Shown: one piece after another, positions 7,055 to 15,340 of the stretch
Position numbering within the stretch: the stretch's first letter is position 1
How the letters are laid out: the number at the start of each line of letters is the position of its first letter
Assembly: GCA_964639665.1 (NCBI GenBank)
Contig: CAZXEU010000104.1
Coordinates: 1-18,197, forward strand
From: CAZXEU01 sp964639665
Lineage (GTDB): Bacteria; Bacteroidota; Rhodothermia; Rhodothermales; Bin80
DNA length: 18,197 nucleotides
Direction: 5' to 3'
Notes under the pieces: generated by a model
Database searches by the model: none
Told to the model about the DNA's origin: nothing
Seen by the model: only the letters and a program-made list of their open reading frames with translations
Program-made: the position numbers and the translations under genes

Positions 7055-9571
7055 CTACACCTCTGATCTCATCACTTCGAGTGCCTGGCGGGCATACATG
7101 CCCCGGCTGTTGAAAAGGCCGAGGCCCACGGTCAGGCCGGGCACCACCACTAGAACGGCGGCTAGCGGCGCGGGTGCGATAGCATACGGCAACTCGAAAG
7201 CAAACGCTGCAAGAGCCGCGCTGGCCGCAACAGCCAGCACCAGTCCCGCAATCGTAGCCAGGACGCCCAGGAGAAGATACTCCGTAGCCACGATAGCCAA
7301 TACCTGCCGTTTGGAGGCGCCGAGAGTCTTTAGCAAAACGCTTTCTTCCGCGCGCTGAAAGCGACTCGTCATGATGGCTCCGACCAGAACCAGGATTCCC
7401 GCCATGATGCTGAAAAGGGCCATGAATCTCACTACCAACCGAACTCGGGAATAAATCTCGTCGAATATGTCAAGGATCAGGCGAAGACTAATGGCGGTTA
7501 CGCTCGGAAAGGCTGCCACCATCGCTGCCTGGAATTCAGACAGCCTTACATCGGTCCCTGTGCGTGTCATGACAGCATGTGTCTGGGGGGCCTCCTCCAG
7601 CACATTCTCGGGAAAAACGAAGAAGAAGTTGGCCCGGGTCTGTTGCCAATCCACCTCCCTAATGCTGGAGATTATCGTAGATACAAGCACACCCTGTACG
7701 TCGAACACGATGGTGTCACCAACACCGACAGAGAGTTCCTCCTCAGCCAATTCCCTTTCAATGGATACCGGCACGGGACCACTGCCATCGTGATGACCGG
7801 AGAAGGTGCCCTCCACCACGTTCTCGGCATCCGTAAGCGCAGCACGGTACGTCGACCTGTACTCGCGACGGTGCGCCCATGTCAACCGGAATGTGCTGTC
7901 CGCGCGCAGCGTGTCCACCGGCACCGAGCCCATGGCGTGTATTCGCATCGAAACCAGAGGCGAAGATTCAATGACGGGCAGTTCCTGTGTACGAATCAGC
8001 TCCTGTACACCCCGGACCTGATCCGACTGCACATCAAACAGCAAGACGTCCGGACGGTCTTCTCCGCTTGCCCTGGCGAAGCTGGCAAGCAGCGTGCTTT
8101 CGGTCAGCACCATCGTCATGATGAGAAACGTGCCCAGACCGAGCGCCACTATCATGAGCACCGTCTGGTTGTTCGGTCTGTGCAGATTCGCGAGCCCCTG
8201 TCGCCACACGTACGCACCAGGGACCAGGCGCCGTGCCAGTTTGGCGAGCGCCCAGGCCAAAAGCCACAACAGGCCAAATGCGGCGCCGAGCGCCATCGCA
8301 TAGATTGCACCCACAACAATACTCTCTGCCTGCACCATGGCAAGGATCGTGAGTCCCGCGGCCACGACGCCGCAGGCTGCCCACTGGTATATGTCGATGC
8401 TCGGACGCTTCCTTTCGTAGGCTATCCGGATGGCGGCGAGCGGGGCAACGCGCCGAACAGTCATCAGCGGAAGCATCGCGAAGAGCAGTGCCGTGGAAAG
8501 TCCAGCGCCCATTCCCAATGCCAGTGCACCCAAGGAGGGCCGGCTATCGAATTCGAACGGGAGAAAGTCCGCCATGACACGCGCGAGGCCCGTCTGCATG
8601 AGCGTACCGGCCACGCACCCTGCGACACCAGCCAGAAGACCCATCATTGCGGCTTGCGCAAGATATATCCAGACCGTCCGCTGCGGTGAAGCACCGAGGC
8701 ATCGCAGGACGGCTACTGTCCGGAGGCGCCGCTTTACGTAAACATGGACGGCGCTTCCTACGCCGAGGCCACCCAGCAGCAGGGCCATGAACCCGGCCAG
8801 CCCAAGAAACCGGTTAACCGCTCCCAGCGCCTCGCTCCACTCCTGGCGCTCCTCTTCAACCGTATCCATGCCCACATCAAACTCGCGTAGATGTTCGTCG
8901 AGCTCCTCTCTCAAGAGTTCTGCATTTACGTCCGGGTGCAGCCGGAAATACACCTCGTACGAAGCCCGGCTTCCAAACGAGACAAGGGCCGTGTCCAGCT
9001 GTGAGAGAGCAATGTATATCGGCGGGCTAATGAGCATATTAGCGGCCGTCTCGCGGGGTGTCCTGACGAGCGCTCCCACGACTTCGTAGCGGTGGCGACC
9101 TACCTGGACCGAATCCCCGATTGCGATGCCATGCGAAAGAAGCAGTGCGCGGTCTACCAGTGCCCGCCTGCCCTGCCGGTATGCCGCTACCGATTCTGGC
9201 GGCTCCGCCACGATAGATCCGTAGAACGGGTACTCTCCCTCAAGTGCGCGAACCATGGAGAGGCGGCTTGCTCCGGACTCAGGAAAGAGGACCATGGAAA
9301 GCAGTGACACGCGGCGCGCCTGGTCTCCTCCGATAGAATCGATAACGGCCTCCGTCTCCTCGGAAAACGGTCCTGAGCTCTCCAGACTCATGTCGGCGCC
9401 GAAGAGCTCTCTGGCCTGGTCATCGACCGCACGGCCGAGGTTTGTACCAAAGGAATTAATGGCCACGAGCGCGGCCACGCCCACCACCATCGACGACATG
9501 AACAGCAGCAGTTTTCGGCGGCTGCCCTTGCTGTCGCGCCATGCCATCTTCCAGATCCAGGGATCAAGCAT
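7055..9571 (-). CDS. ABC transporter permease, YbbP type (two FtsX domains)
   Basis: This 838-aa inner-membrane protein has the ten-helix plan of YbbP. One helix lies at about 22-44. A large periplasmic domain follows to about 250, then three helices (about 255-375), two more at about 393-445, one at about 470-492, a second periplasmic domain to about 705, and three last helices to the C-terminus. The two three-helix bundles are FtsX-like domains. It belongs to the MacB/LolC type VII group, which do mechanical work on periplasmic substrates instead of classical transport. The ATPase partner is encoded directly upstream (8-nt gap) and the esterase TesA is divergent next to that. Together they suggest extraction of hydrophobic or acylated compounds from the membrane. 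Length is close to E. coli YbbP (about 804 aa). Confidence 0.92.
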   Translation of the reverse strand: MLDPWIWKMAWRDSKGSRRKLLLFMSSMVVGVAALVAINSFGTNLGRAVDDQARELFGADMSLESSGPFSEETEAVIDSIGGDQARRVSLLSMVLFPESGASRLSMVRALEGEYPFYGSIVAEPPESVAAYRQGRRALVDRALLLSHGIAIGDSVQVGRHRYEVVGALVRTPRETAANMLISPPIYIALSQLDTALVSFGSRASYEVYFRLHPDVNAELLREELDEHLREFDVGMDTVEEERQEWSEALGAVNRFLGLAGFMALLLGGLGVGSAVHVYVKRRLRTVAVLRCLGASPQRTVWIYLAQAAMMGLLAGVAGCVAGTLMQTGLARVMADFLPFEFDSRPSLGALALGMGAGLSTALLFAMLPLMTVRRVAPLAAIRIAYERKRPSIDIYQWAACGVVAAGLTILAMVQAESIVVGAIYAMALGAAFGLLWLLAWALAKLARRLVPGAYVWRQGLANLHRPNNQTVLMIVALGLGTFLIMTMVLTESTLLASFARASGEDRPDVLLFDVQSDQVRGVQELIRTQELPVIESSPLVSMRIHAMGSVPVDTLRADSTFRLTWAHRREYRSTYRAALTDAENVVEGTFSGHHDGSGPVPVSIERELAEEELSVGVGDTIVFDVQGVLVSTIISSIREVDWQQTRANFFFVFPENVLEEAPQTHAVMTRTGTDVRLSEFQAAMVAAFPSVTAISLRLILDIFDEIYSRVRLVVRFMALFSIMAGILVLVGAIMTSRFQRAEESVLLKTLGASKRQVLAIVATEYLLLGVLATIAGLVLAVAASAALAAFAFELPYAIAPAPLAAVLVVVPGLTVGLGLFNSRGMYARQALEVMRSEV

Positions 9572-9579
9572 GGTTCCGG

Positions 9580-10284
9580 CTACTTGATCCCGCCCGCATC
9601 CGGGTGCGGAGTCCCGTCATAGACAATCTCCCCCGCCTGCAATTGCAGCATGCGATCGGCCCGGGAAGCCAGTTCCAGATCGTGGGTAACGATCAGGAGC
9701 GTCGTGCCCGCACTGCGGTTGAGTTCAAAAAGCAATGACTGGATGGTCCGTCCCGTTTCGGTATCCAGGTTTCCCGTCGGCTCATCGGCAAACAGTATCT
9801 TGGGGCGATTGATGAAGGCGCGGGCCAGTCCGACGCGCTGCTGCTCCCCGCCGCTCAGCTGCGCGGGATAGTGGCTCGCGCGCCCGGCCAGACCAACTTC
9901 CGCAAGGAGGGCTTCGCCGCGCTCGCGCGCACTCTGCTCTCCGCGAAGCTCGGCCGGCACCATCACATTCTCCAGTGCAGTCAGGGTCGGGATGAGTTGA
10001 AATGTCTGGAACACAAAGCCCAGGTAGCGTCCCCGGGCTGCTGCCCGTTCATTCTCCGAAAGCGCATTCAGGTCCTGGCCCGCCAGGCGCACAGTCCCGG
10101 CAGTCGGTGCATCCAGCCCGGCACAGAGCCCGAGTAACGTGGTCTTGCCGCTTCCCGACGGCCCCACAACCGCTACGGATTCGTGTCTCGAAACCGCAAA
10201 AGTCACGTCGCGAAGTACAGTCAGGGATCGGGACCCGCTGATATAAGTCTTCGTTAGCCCGAGGACGTCCAGAATTATGGACAC
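9580..10284 (-). CDS. ABC transporter ATP-binding protein, YbbA/LolD type
   Basis: This soluble ATPase partners the YbbP-like permease. It has a complete set of motifs: Walker A GPSGSGKTT, a Q-loop in GFVFQTFQLIPTLTALENV, signature LSGGEQQRVGLARA, Walker B ILFADEPTGNLD, and H-loop VTHD. The GNLDTETG stretch is typical of LolD/MacB/YbbA ATPases. The frame opens with GTG at 10302, but the GTG at 10282-10284 has AGG 9 nt upstream and gives the family's usual N-terminus (VSIILDVLGLTKTY), so I prefer it, for 234 aa. The outer start would overlap the first codons of tesA on the other strand. It is the first gene of the seven-gene operon. Confidence 0.93.
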   Translation of the reverse strand: MSIILDVLGLTKTYISGSRSLTVLRDVTFAVSRHESVAVVGPSGSGKTTLLGLCAGLDAPTAGTVRLAGQDLNALSENERAAARGRYLGFVFQTFQLIPTLTALENVMVPAELRGEQSARERGEALLAEVGLAGRASHYPAQLSGGEQQRVGLARAFINRPKILFADEPTGNLDTETGRTIQSLLFELNRSAGTTLLIVTHDLELASRADRMLQLQAGEIVYDGTPHPDAGGIK

Positions 10285-10296
10285 GGCATCTTGCCT

Positions 10297-11025
10297 ATGC
10301 ACAAACCGCTGCTATACCTGTTAGTCCTGGCAAGTGTTCTGCAGGCCTGTGCGCGACAGCCATCGCCGGAAATCGTTGAGAAACCGGCCGAACTACCGGC
10401 TTCCGGCCAGGCTGAGGTGCTTCGCATACTTTTCCTGGGCAACAGCCTCGCCGCAGGCCACGGCATCGAGTCGGTCCAGGCGTTTCCTGCGCTGATTGGA
10501 GCGAAGGCGGCGGCGCTTGGCTGGCCCGTTCGCATTGTCAACGCGGGCGTCAGCGGAGAAACCACGGCGGGCGGCCTCGGCCGGATCAACTGGCTTCTGC
10601 GCGAGCGGGTAGACGTGCTCGTACTCGAACTGGGAGCCAATGACGGAATGCGGGGCATAGATCCGGATGTTACAAAGTCCAATCTTGGGGCCATCGTCGA
10701 CCGCACACGCGCCCGCTATCCGGAGGCAGCCATCGTGCTGGCAGGCATGCAGATACCGACCAATCTGGGGCCGTCGTATACCGCAGCGTTCCAGCGCATA
10801 TACCCCGATCTGGCGCTCGAGAAAGACCTGACGCTGATACCCCTCCTCCTTGAGGGTGTCGGAGGCATCCCAGAACTGAATCAGGCCGACGGTATCCATC
10901 CGACTGCTGAAGGGCACGCGCTGATCGCGGACAAAGTGTGGCGCATCCTGCGCCCGATTGTTGAGAATCGGCTAGCCGGCTCTACGGATCTATCCTCCAG
11001 CCAATTTCCGCAACCGGATTCCTGA
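10297..11025 (+). CDS. tesA: SGNH-hydrolase esterase/thioesterase, TesA-like lipoprotein
   Basis: This 242-aa protein is the only plus-strand protein gene. Residues 1-17 form a signal peptide (MHKPLLYLLVLASVLQA) ending in lipobox LQAC, with C18 for lipid attachment, so the enzyme is predicted to be anchored in a membrane facing the periplasm. All SGNH blocks are present: block I FLGNSLAAGHG with nucleophile S50, block II NAGVSGETT with G87, block III ELGANDGMRG with N115, and block V QADGIHPTAEGHA with D198 and H201. The usual GDS is GNS here. E. coli TesA has a plain signal peptide and is soluble. An in-frame TTG two codons earlier is possible, but the ATG gives a cleaner signal peptide. It is divergent from ybbA, as in E. 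coli. Confidence 0.94.
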   Translation: MHKPLLYLLVLASVLQACARQPSPEIVEKPAELPASGQAEVLRILFLGNSLAAGHGIESVQAFPALIGAKAAALGWPVRIVNAGVSGETTAGGLGRINWLLRERVDVLVLELGANDGMRGIDPDVTKSNLGAIVDRTRARYPEAAIVLAGMQIPTNLGPSYTAAFQRIYPDLALEKDLTLIPLLLEGVGGIPELNQADGIHPTAEGHALIADKVWRILRPIVENRLAGSTDLSSSQFPQPDS

Positions 11026-11434
11026 GCACATCAGGGAGCGCTGCCAGCGTCATGGTTGCTTCTGTTGCGAGCGCTCCGTCGGGGAGGAATACCGAGCCGT
11101 CGGCACGTCCCGTTCGCTCCTTCATTTGCAGGCGCCGGCCCACGAACCGCAGCGGCACCTCCACCGGCACGGGTCTTCGGAACTTGATGTCCAACCTAGC
11201 CGACATCATGAACTGGTGCACGTTGTCAATGAACGATACGCGCGCCACGATTTCGTCAAGGATGCTTGCCAGTACGCCACCGTGCACAACCCTTGGGTAG
11301 CCCTGATACTCTGCGGGGATTACGTGATCGGACCACACTTCATCCTTGCCATCGTCGTAGAACGCCATGTACAGTCCCCGGGGATTGAGCCGCCCGCAAA
11401 CAAAGCAGTGGTCGGAGTTCGGCTGCTTTTTCAC
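10982..11434 (-). CDS. Hotdog-fold thioesterase (PaaI-like)
   Basis: This 150-aa protein has the single hotdog domain of small acyl-CoA thioesterases. The N-terminal HCFVCGRLNPRGL resembles the CxxCG..NPxGL opening of one PaaI-like subfamily. VVHGGVLASILDEI carries the HGG turn and the helix with the likely catalytic acid. LDIKFRRPVPV is the characteristic strand after the helix. The acyl substrate cannot be told from sequence. The start ATG overlaps the pntB stop by 4 nt (ATGA), so it is translationally coupled as the last gene of the operon. Its final 44 bp overlap the end of tesA on the other strand. Confidence 0.88.
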   Translation of the reverse strand: MKKQPNSDHCFVCGRLNPRGLYMAFYDDGKDEVWSDHVIPAEYQGYPRVVHGGVLASILDEIVARVSFIDNVHQFMMSARLDIKFRRPVPVEVPLRFVGRRLQMKERTGRADGSVFLPDGALATEATMTLAALPDVLRNPVAEIGWRIDP

Positions 11435-12810
11435 GCCTGCATGTCCTTCACAGCTGCCACAAGCGCCGTCATCGTATCCTTGGCGTCGCCGAAGAGCATC
11501 CGCGTCTGCGCGCCAAAAAACAACTCGTTCTGGACTCCAGAGTAGCCCGGCCGCATGCTGCGCTTGAGAAAGACTACGGCTCGGGACTTGTCAACATCAA
11601 GAATCGGCATCCCGTAGATGGGACTGGCGCGGTCGTGGCGAGCCGCAGGATTGACTACGTCGTTGGCTCCGATTACCAGGGAAACGTCTGTCGTTTCAAA
11701 TTCATGATTGATCTCATCCATTTCAAAGAGCTGGTCGTACGGAACATTGGCCTCCGCAAGAAGCACGTTCATGTGGCCCGGCATGCGGCCTGCGACCGGA
11801 TGCACGGCGTACTTGACCTCGACGCCCCGGCTCTGGAGAAGATCGGCCAGTTCCCGCACCTGGTGTTGTGCTTGCGCGACAGCCAGACCATAGCCGGGCA
11901 CGAATATGACCTTTTCAGCATAGACAAGGAGAATCGCCGTATCGTCTGCGGTCGTGGCCGTAACGGTCTTGCCTTCCTGGGAGGCTGCCGCCGCCTCGCC
12001 CCCCTCCTGGCCAAATCCGCCTATCAAAACGTTCCATAGCGAGCGGTTCATCGCCACGCACATGATGTTGGTCAGAATGAGCCCGGAGGCGCCAACCAGT
12101 GCACCGCTAACGATCAGGGCGACGTTATCCAGGACGAAGCCGGTAGCAGCGGCTGCCAGCCCCGAAAAGGAGTTGAGAAGCGCCACCACAACGGGCATGT
12201 CCGCACCTCCGATAGGGAGCACAATCAGTATTCCCAGGACCAGGGACAGCGCCGCCAATGCGAGGGCGGGCGTCAGGGGCGCGCCTGCCATTATCATCCA
12301 GGCGGTTGCAGCCGTCGCGGCCAACAAGAGCACGGGCGCCAGGATGCGCGGAACGCCAATCGGGTTACCCGTGATCGAACCATTCAGCTTGCCGAAGGCC
12401 ACAAAACTGCCGGAAAACGTCACCAAGCCGATCAGGACGCTGAGCGCGATCGTTACTAGGACAATCGCCCCGCCCGTCTGCTGCAAGCGCACCATTTCGG
12501 CGCCCGCCACAAGCGCCGAGGCCAGTCCTCCGAATCCGTTGAATGCGGCAACCAGCTCGGGCATGGCTGTCATCTTCACGCGGCGCGACAGCACCAGGCC
12601 TACGAGCCCACCCGCGGCAAGACCCCCGATCATTTCCCAAGGGGTCAGGATCTCTTGCGCGAACAGCGTAGCCAGCACTGCCACCAGCATTCCGAGGCCG
12701 GCAATCTGGTTGCCGCCACGCGCGGTCGCCGGCGACTGGAGCCGGCGCAGCCCCACAATGAACAGCGACGCGGACAGCAGATACGCCAGATCTATCAGGT
12801 CCGGGGCCAT
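11431..12810 (-). CDS. pntB: NAD(P) transhydrogenase subunit beta
   Basis: This is the membrane and NADP(H)-binding subunit of the proton-translocating transhydrogenase, which uses the proton gradient to reduce NADP+ with NADH. From the chosen ATG it is 459 aa, close to the 462 aa of E. coli PntB. The first ~270 residues hold about nine hydrophobic helices (domain II), including NSFSGLAAAATGFVLDN. The C-terminal domain III binds NADP(H): VPGYGLAVAQAQ, HPVAGRMPGHMNVLLAEA, IGANDVVNPAA and LFFGAQTRMLFGDAK. The frame continues upstream to 12912, but the ATG at 12808-12810 shares one base with the pntAB stop (TGATG), which is the natural coupled start. Confidence 0.96.
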   Translation of the reverse strand: MAPDLIDLAYLLSASLFIVGLRRLQSPATARGGNQIAGLGMLVAVLATLFAQEILTPWEMIGGLAAGGLVGLVLSRRVKMTAMPELVAAFNGFGGLASALVAGAEMVRLQQTGGAIVLVTIALSVLIGLVTFSGSFVAFGKLNGSITGNPIGVPRILAPVLLLAATAATAWMIMAGAPLTPALALAALSLVLGILIVLPIGGADMPVVVALLNSFSGLAAAATGFVLDNVALIVSGALVGASGLILTNIMCVAMNRSLWNVLIGGFGQEGGEAAAASQEGKTVTATTADDTAILLVYAEKVIFVPGYGLAVAQAQHQVRELADLLQSRGVEVKYAVHPVAGRMPGHMNVLLAEANVPYDQLFEMDEINHEFETTDVSLVIGANDVVNPAARHDRASPIYGMPILDVDKSRAVVFLKRSMRPGYSGVQNELFFGAQTRMLFGDAKDTMTALVAAVKDMQA

Positions 12811-13085
12811 CAGGATCGCTTCTTCCTGAACATCTGCAACATCCGGTCCGTGACCAGAAATCCGCCGACCACGTTGATGGTCGCTGCCACGAGCGCCGCC
12901 ACGCCCAACCACTTGCCCCAGGTGCCGCCCAGCATGCCGGCCGCCACGAGCGCCCCCACGATTGTTATGCCGCTAATGGCGTTCGAGCCCGACATGAGCG
13001 GCGTGTGAAGAGTCTGCGGGACACGGCTGATAACTTCCCGGCCCACGAACATGGCCAACACGAAATAGGTGATGTTTTCCAGCAT
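12810..13085 (-). CDS. pntAB: NAD(P) transhydrogenase subunit alpha 2
   Basis: This small 91-aa membrane subunit corresponds to the C-terminal membrane part of E. coli PntA. It has three hydrophobic segments, at about residues 6-14, 38-54 and 60-77. The family motif VPQTLHTPLMSGSNAISGI lies between the first two, and VGGFLVTDRMLQMFRKK ends the protein. Separate alpha1 and alpha2 chains are the form known from Rhodospirillum rubrum and Thermus. It follows pntAA by 11 nt and overlaps the pntB start by one base. Together with pntB it forms the proton channel domain II. Confidence 0.95.
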   Translation of the reverse strand: MLENITYFVLAMFVGREVISRVPQTLHTPLMSGSNAISGITIVGALVAAGMLGGTWGKWLGVAALVAATINVVGGFLVTDRMLQMFRKKRS

Positions 13086-13096
13086 GCAGAACTCCG

Positions 13097-14224
13097 TCAG
13101 GCGGCTAGCAAGAGCTGAACTCGTTCGTTGGCAACCGCACCCTCGTGCGAGACAAGCGCTCCCGCAAATATCTCGTCGTTCACGTTGGGCACAAAATTGC
13201 CGTCCTGGGTGAATTCTTCGATCATCGCTGCCATGGTCCGGGCAAGAAGGTGGCTGGCGTCCACCGGCATGGTGGCCGGAAGGTTGGTCGGCCCCATGAT
13301 GCGCACTCCGCCGTGCTCAACTACCGTGTCGGGTACCGTTAGCTCACAGTTGCCACCGCTTGCCGCCGCAAGGTCCACGACTACCGATCCCGCCCGCATG
13401 GCTTCGACGGCCCGTGCCGTGACAAGAGTCGGCGCCCGCCTTCCCGGAATGAGTGCGGCCGAAATGACCACGCTGGAGGCAGCGATCTGCGGCACCAGCA
13501 GCTCCGTCTGCCTGCGAGCCTTTTCCTCCATCAATGCCCGGGCATACCCCGCCTCATCCTGCTGATCCCCGATGTCCAGGTCGAGCTCCACGAACTGCGC
13601 ACCGAGGCTCCTGATCTCCTCGCGCACCGCTTCCCGGATGTCGTATCCCCATACACGCGCCCCCAGCCGGCGAGCAGTCGCAATGGCCTGAAGGCCGGCC
13701 ACGCCAGCACCCAGGACCGTAACAGTGGCGGGACGGACGGTGCCAGCAGCGGTGGTTAGCAGCGGGAAGAATGAAGGCAGCTGCGATGCGGCCAGCACGG
13801 CCGCCTTGTAGCCGGACAGGGAAGCCATCGCGCTGAGGGCGTCCATCCTTTGTGCCCTTGATATCCGAGGTACAAGCTCCATGGCCAGTGCGGTTATCCC
13901 GCGCTCCGCCAGAGCAGCGGCAATGCCCGGCTGTTCCAGCGGCTTCAGAAAACCCAACAGGACCGCACCCGGCCTGAGCAGGGCAATTTCCGCATCGCTT
14001 GGCGGCTGTACGCGAGCCACGACATCGCTCGCATACGCCTCATTCCTCGAAACCAGTCTCGCCCCCTTTTCCTGGTAGGCCTCGTCGGAGGCATAAGCGC
14101 CGCTTCCGGCTCCGATTTCGACTACCGTCTCCAGGCCGGCCCTGGCCAATACGGGCACCACGGCCGGCACCAGCGCCACGCGCGACTCACCTGGCAGGGT
14201 TTCCCTGACTATGCCTACAGTCAT
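13097..14224 (-). CDS. pntAA: NAD(P) transhydrogenase subunit alpha 1, NAD(H)-binding
   Basis: This soluble domain I of transhydrogenase, related to alanine dehydrogenase, binds NAD(H) and passes hydride to NADP+ on PntB. From the chosen ATG it is 375 aa. It shows the N-terminal IVRETLPGESRVALVP, RMDALSAMASLSGYKA (126-141), the Rossmann loop GAGVAG at 172-177, and the mobile-loop/Asp region IPGRRAPTLVTARAVEAM followed by VVDLAAASGGN. An in-frame ATG at 14275 would add 17 residues without family similarity and overlap serC. The ATG at 14222-14224 starts exactly where homologues start, so I use it. It lies 31 nt after the serC stop, the largest gap in this operon. Confidence 0.95.
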   Translation of the reverse strand: MTVGIVRETLPGESRVALVPAVVPVLARAGLETVVEIGAGSGAYASDEAYQEKGARLVSRNEAYASDVVARVQPPSDAEIALLRPGAVLLGFLKPLEQPGIAAALAERGITALAMELVPRISRAQRMDALSAMASLSGYKAAVLAASQLPSFFPLLTTAAGTVRPATVTVLGAGVAGLQAIATARRLGARVWGYDIREAVREEIRSLGAQFVELDLDIGDQQDEAGYARALMEEKARRQTELLVPQIAASSVVISAALIPGRRAPTLVTARAVEAMRAGSVVVDLAAASGGNCELTVPDTVVEHGGVRIMGPTNLPATMPVDASHLLARTMAAMIEEFTQDGNFVPNVNDEIFAGALVSHEGAVANERVQLLLAA

Positions 14225-14255
14225 GGCTCTTGAAAGGCTCGGCCCAATATACGAT

Positions 14256-15332
14256 TCATCCGTTTTGCTCTTCAAAGCCGTCCATGAAGGCCACGAGCGT
14301 CTCCACAGCCTCCGGCGGACAAGCGTTGTAGATTGATGCCCGAATGCCGCCGACCGAGCGGTGTCCCTTCAGAGCAAGCAGGCCGACAGAGGCCGCCTCC
14401 TCCACAAATCGCGCCTCAAGCTGCGGGCTCGGCAAGCGGAATGTCACGTTCATCCGTGACCGGGACGAGCGCTCGGCCGTGCCACGATAGAATTCGGTAG
14501 CATCGATTCGGTCATAGAGCAACTGCGCCTTCTGCCTGTTGGCACGCTGGACACCCTTGATGCCTCCCTGTCGCTCAAGCCAGCCCAGGACCTTGTCCAC
14601 GACATAGACGGCATAGACGGGCGGAGTGTTGAAGCACCTGGCGGCGTGCGTGCCGAAGTCGAGCATTGTGGGCAGCGGCTGGTTGCGCGCTGACAGGAAA
14701 GACTCCTTGACCAGAATCACGGTAACGCCGGCCGGACCTATGTTCTTCTGGGCACCAGCATAAATGAGTCCATGCCTGTCCAGGTCAACGGGCCGGCTCA
14801 GGAAGTCGCTTGAAGCGTCGCAAACCAGGGGCACGTCCGCCGGAGGCAGATCGTGGTACTGTGTACCGTAGACCGTGTTGTTGGACGTGTAGTGCAGGTA
14901 CGCAGCCCGCGGATTCGATGACCAGTTGCTCGGTATGTACGCAAAGGCTTCATCCTCGCTGGAGGCCGCAATGCGCGCATCACCCAGCAGGCGCGCTTCC
15001 CTGAACGCCTTCTTTGCCCATGTGCCGGTCAGCGCGTAGTCAGCACTGCCTCGCGCCGGCAAGAAGTTCAGTGGAACCTGATGAAACTGCAACGACGCGC
15101 CGCCACCCAGGAACAGAATGTGCCAGTCTTCCGACAGCCCCAGGAGACGGCGGAGCGCCGCCCGGGCATTTCGTTCAAGATCCTGGTAGAGCACCGAACG
15201 GTGGGAAATCTCCATGACGGAAGCGCCCGCGTTCCTGTAGACGGGCAATTCCTCGCGCATCTGGAGCAATACGGGCAGGGGCAGGGTGCCCGGTCCGGCG
15301 GAGAAGTTGTACTTCCGGGTGTCAAAGTCCAT
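14256..15332 (-). CDS. serC: Phosphoserine aminotransferase
   Basis: This PLP enzyme of fold type I converts 3-phosphohydroxypyruvate plus glutamate to 3-phosphoserine, the second step of serine synthesis. From ATG it is 358 aa, the normal length. Motifs are YNFSAGPGTLP (8-18), MEISHRS (40-46), the cofactor-binding GGGASLQFHQVPLNF, the aspartate in CDASSDF that contacts the pyridine nitrogen, and the PLP-binding lysine in AGAQKNIGPAG (K196). NKQ-like RANRQKA and HRSVGGIRASIYN close the active site. The frame can also open at a TTG at 15344 that would overlap the serA stop, but homologues start at MDFDTRKYNFSAGP. It is the third gene of the operon, directly after serA. Confidence 0.96.
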   Translation of the reverse strand: MDFDTRKYNFSAGPGTLPLPVLLQMREELPVYRNAGASVMEISHRSVLYQDLERNARAALRRLLGLSEDWHILFLGGGASLQFHQVPLNFLPARGSADYALTGTWAKKAFREARLLGDARIAASSEDEAFAYIPSNWSSNPRAAYLHYTSNNTVYGTQYHDLPPADVPLVCDASSDFLSRPVDLDRHGLIYAGAQKNIGPAGVTVILVKESFLSARNQPLPTMLDFGTHAARCFNTPPVYAVYVVDKVLGWLERQGGIKGVQRANRQKAQLLYDRIDATEFYRGTAERSSRSRMNVTFRLPSPQLEARFVEEAASVGLLALKGHRSVGGIRASIYNACPPEAVETLVAFMDGFEEQNG

Positions 15333-15340
15333 GACGGCTG

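Noticed and set aside
7577..8689. Open frame of 370 codons on the plus strand inside the ybbP-like gene
   Set aside because: Antisense to a well-supported permease, very rich in R, H, Q and C, with no domain. I treat it as a shadow of the real gene's codon bias.
11954..12829. Open frame of 291 codons on the plus strand opposite pntB
   Set aside because: Composition dominated by A, P, S, R and T, as expected from the complement of membrane-helix codons. No start signal or motif.
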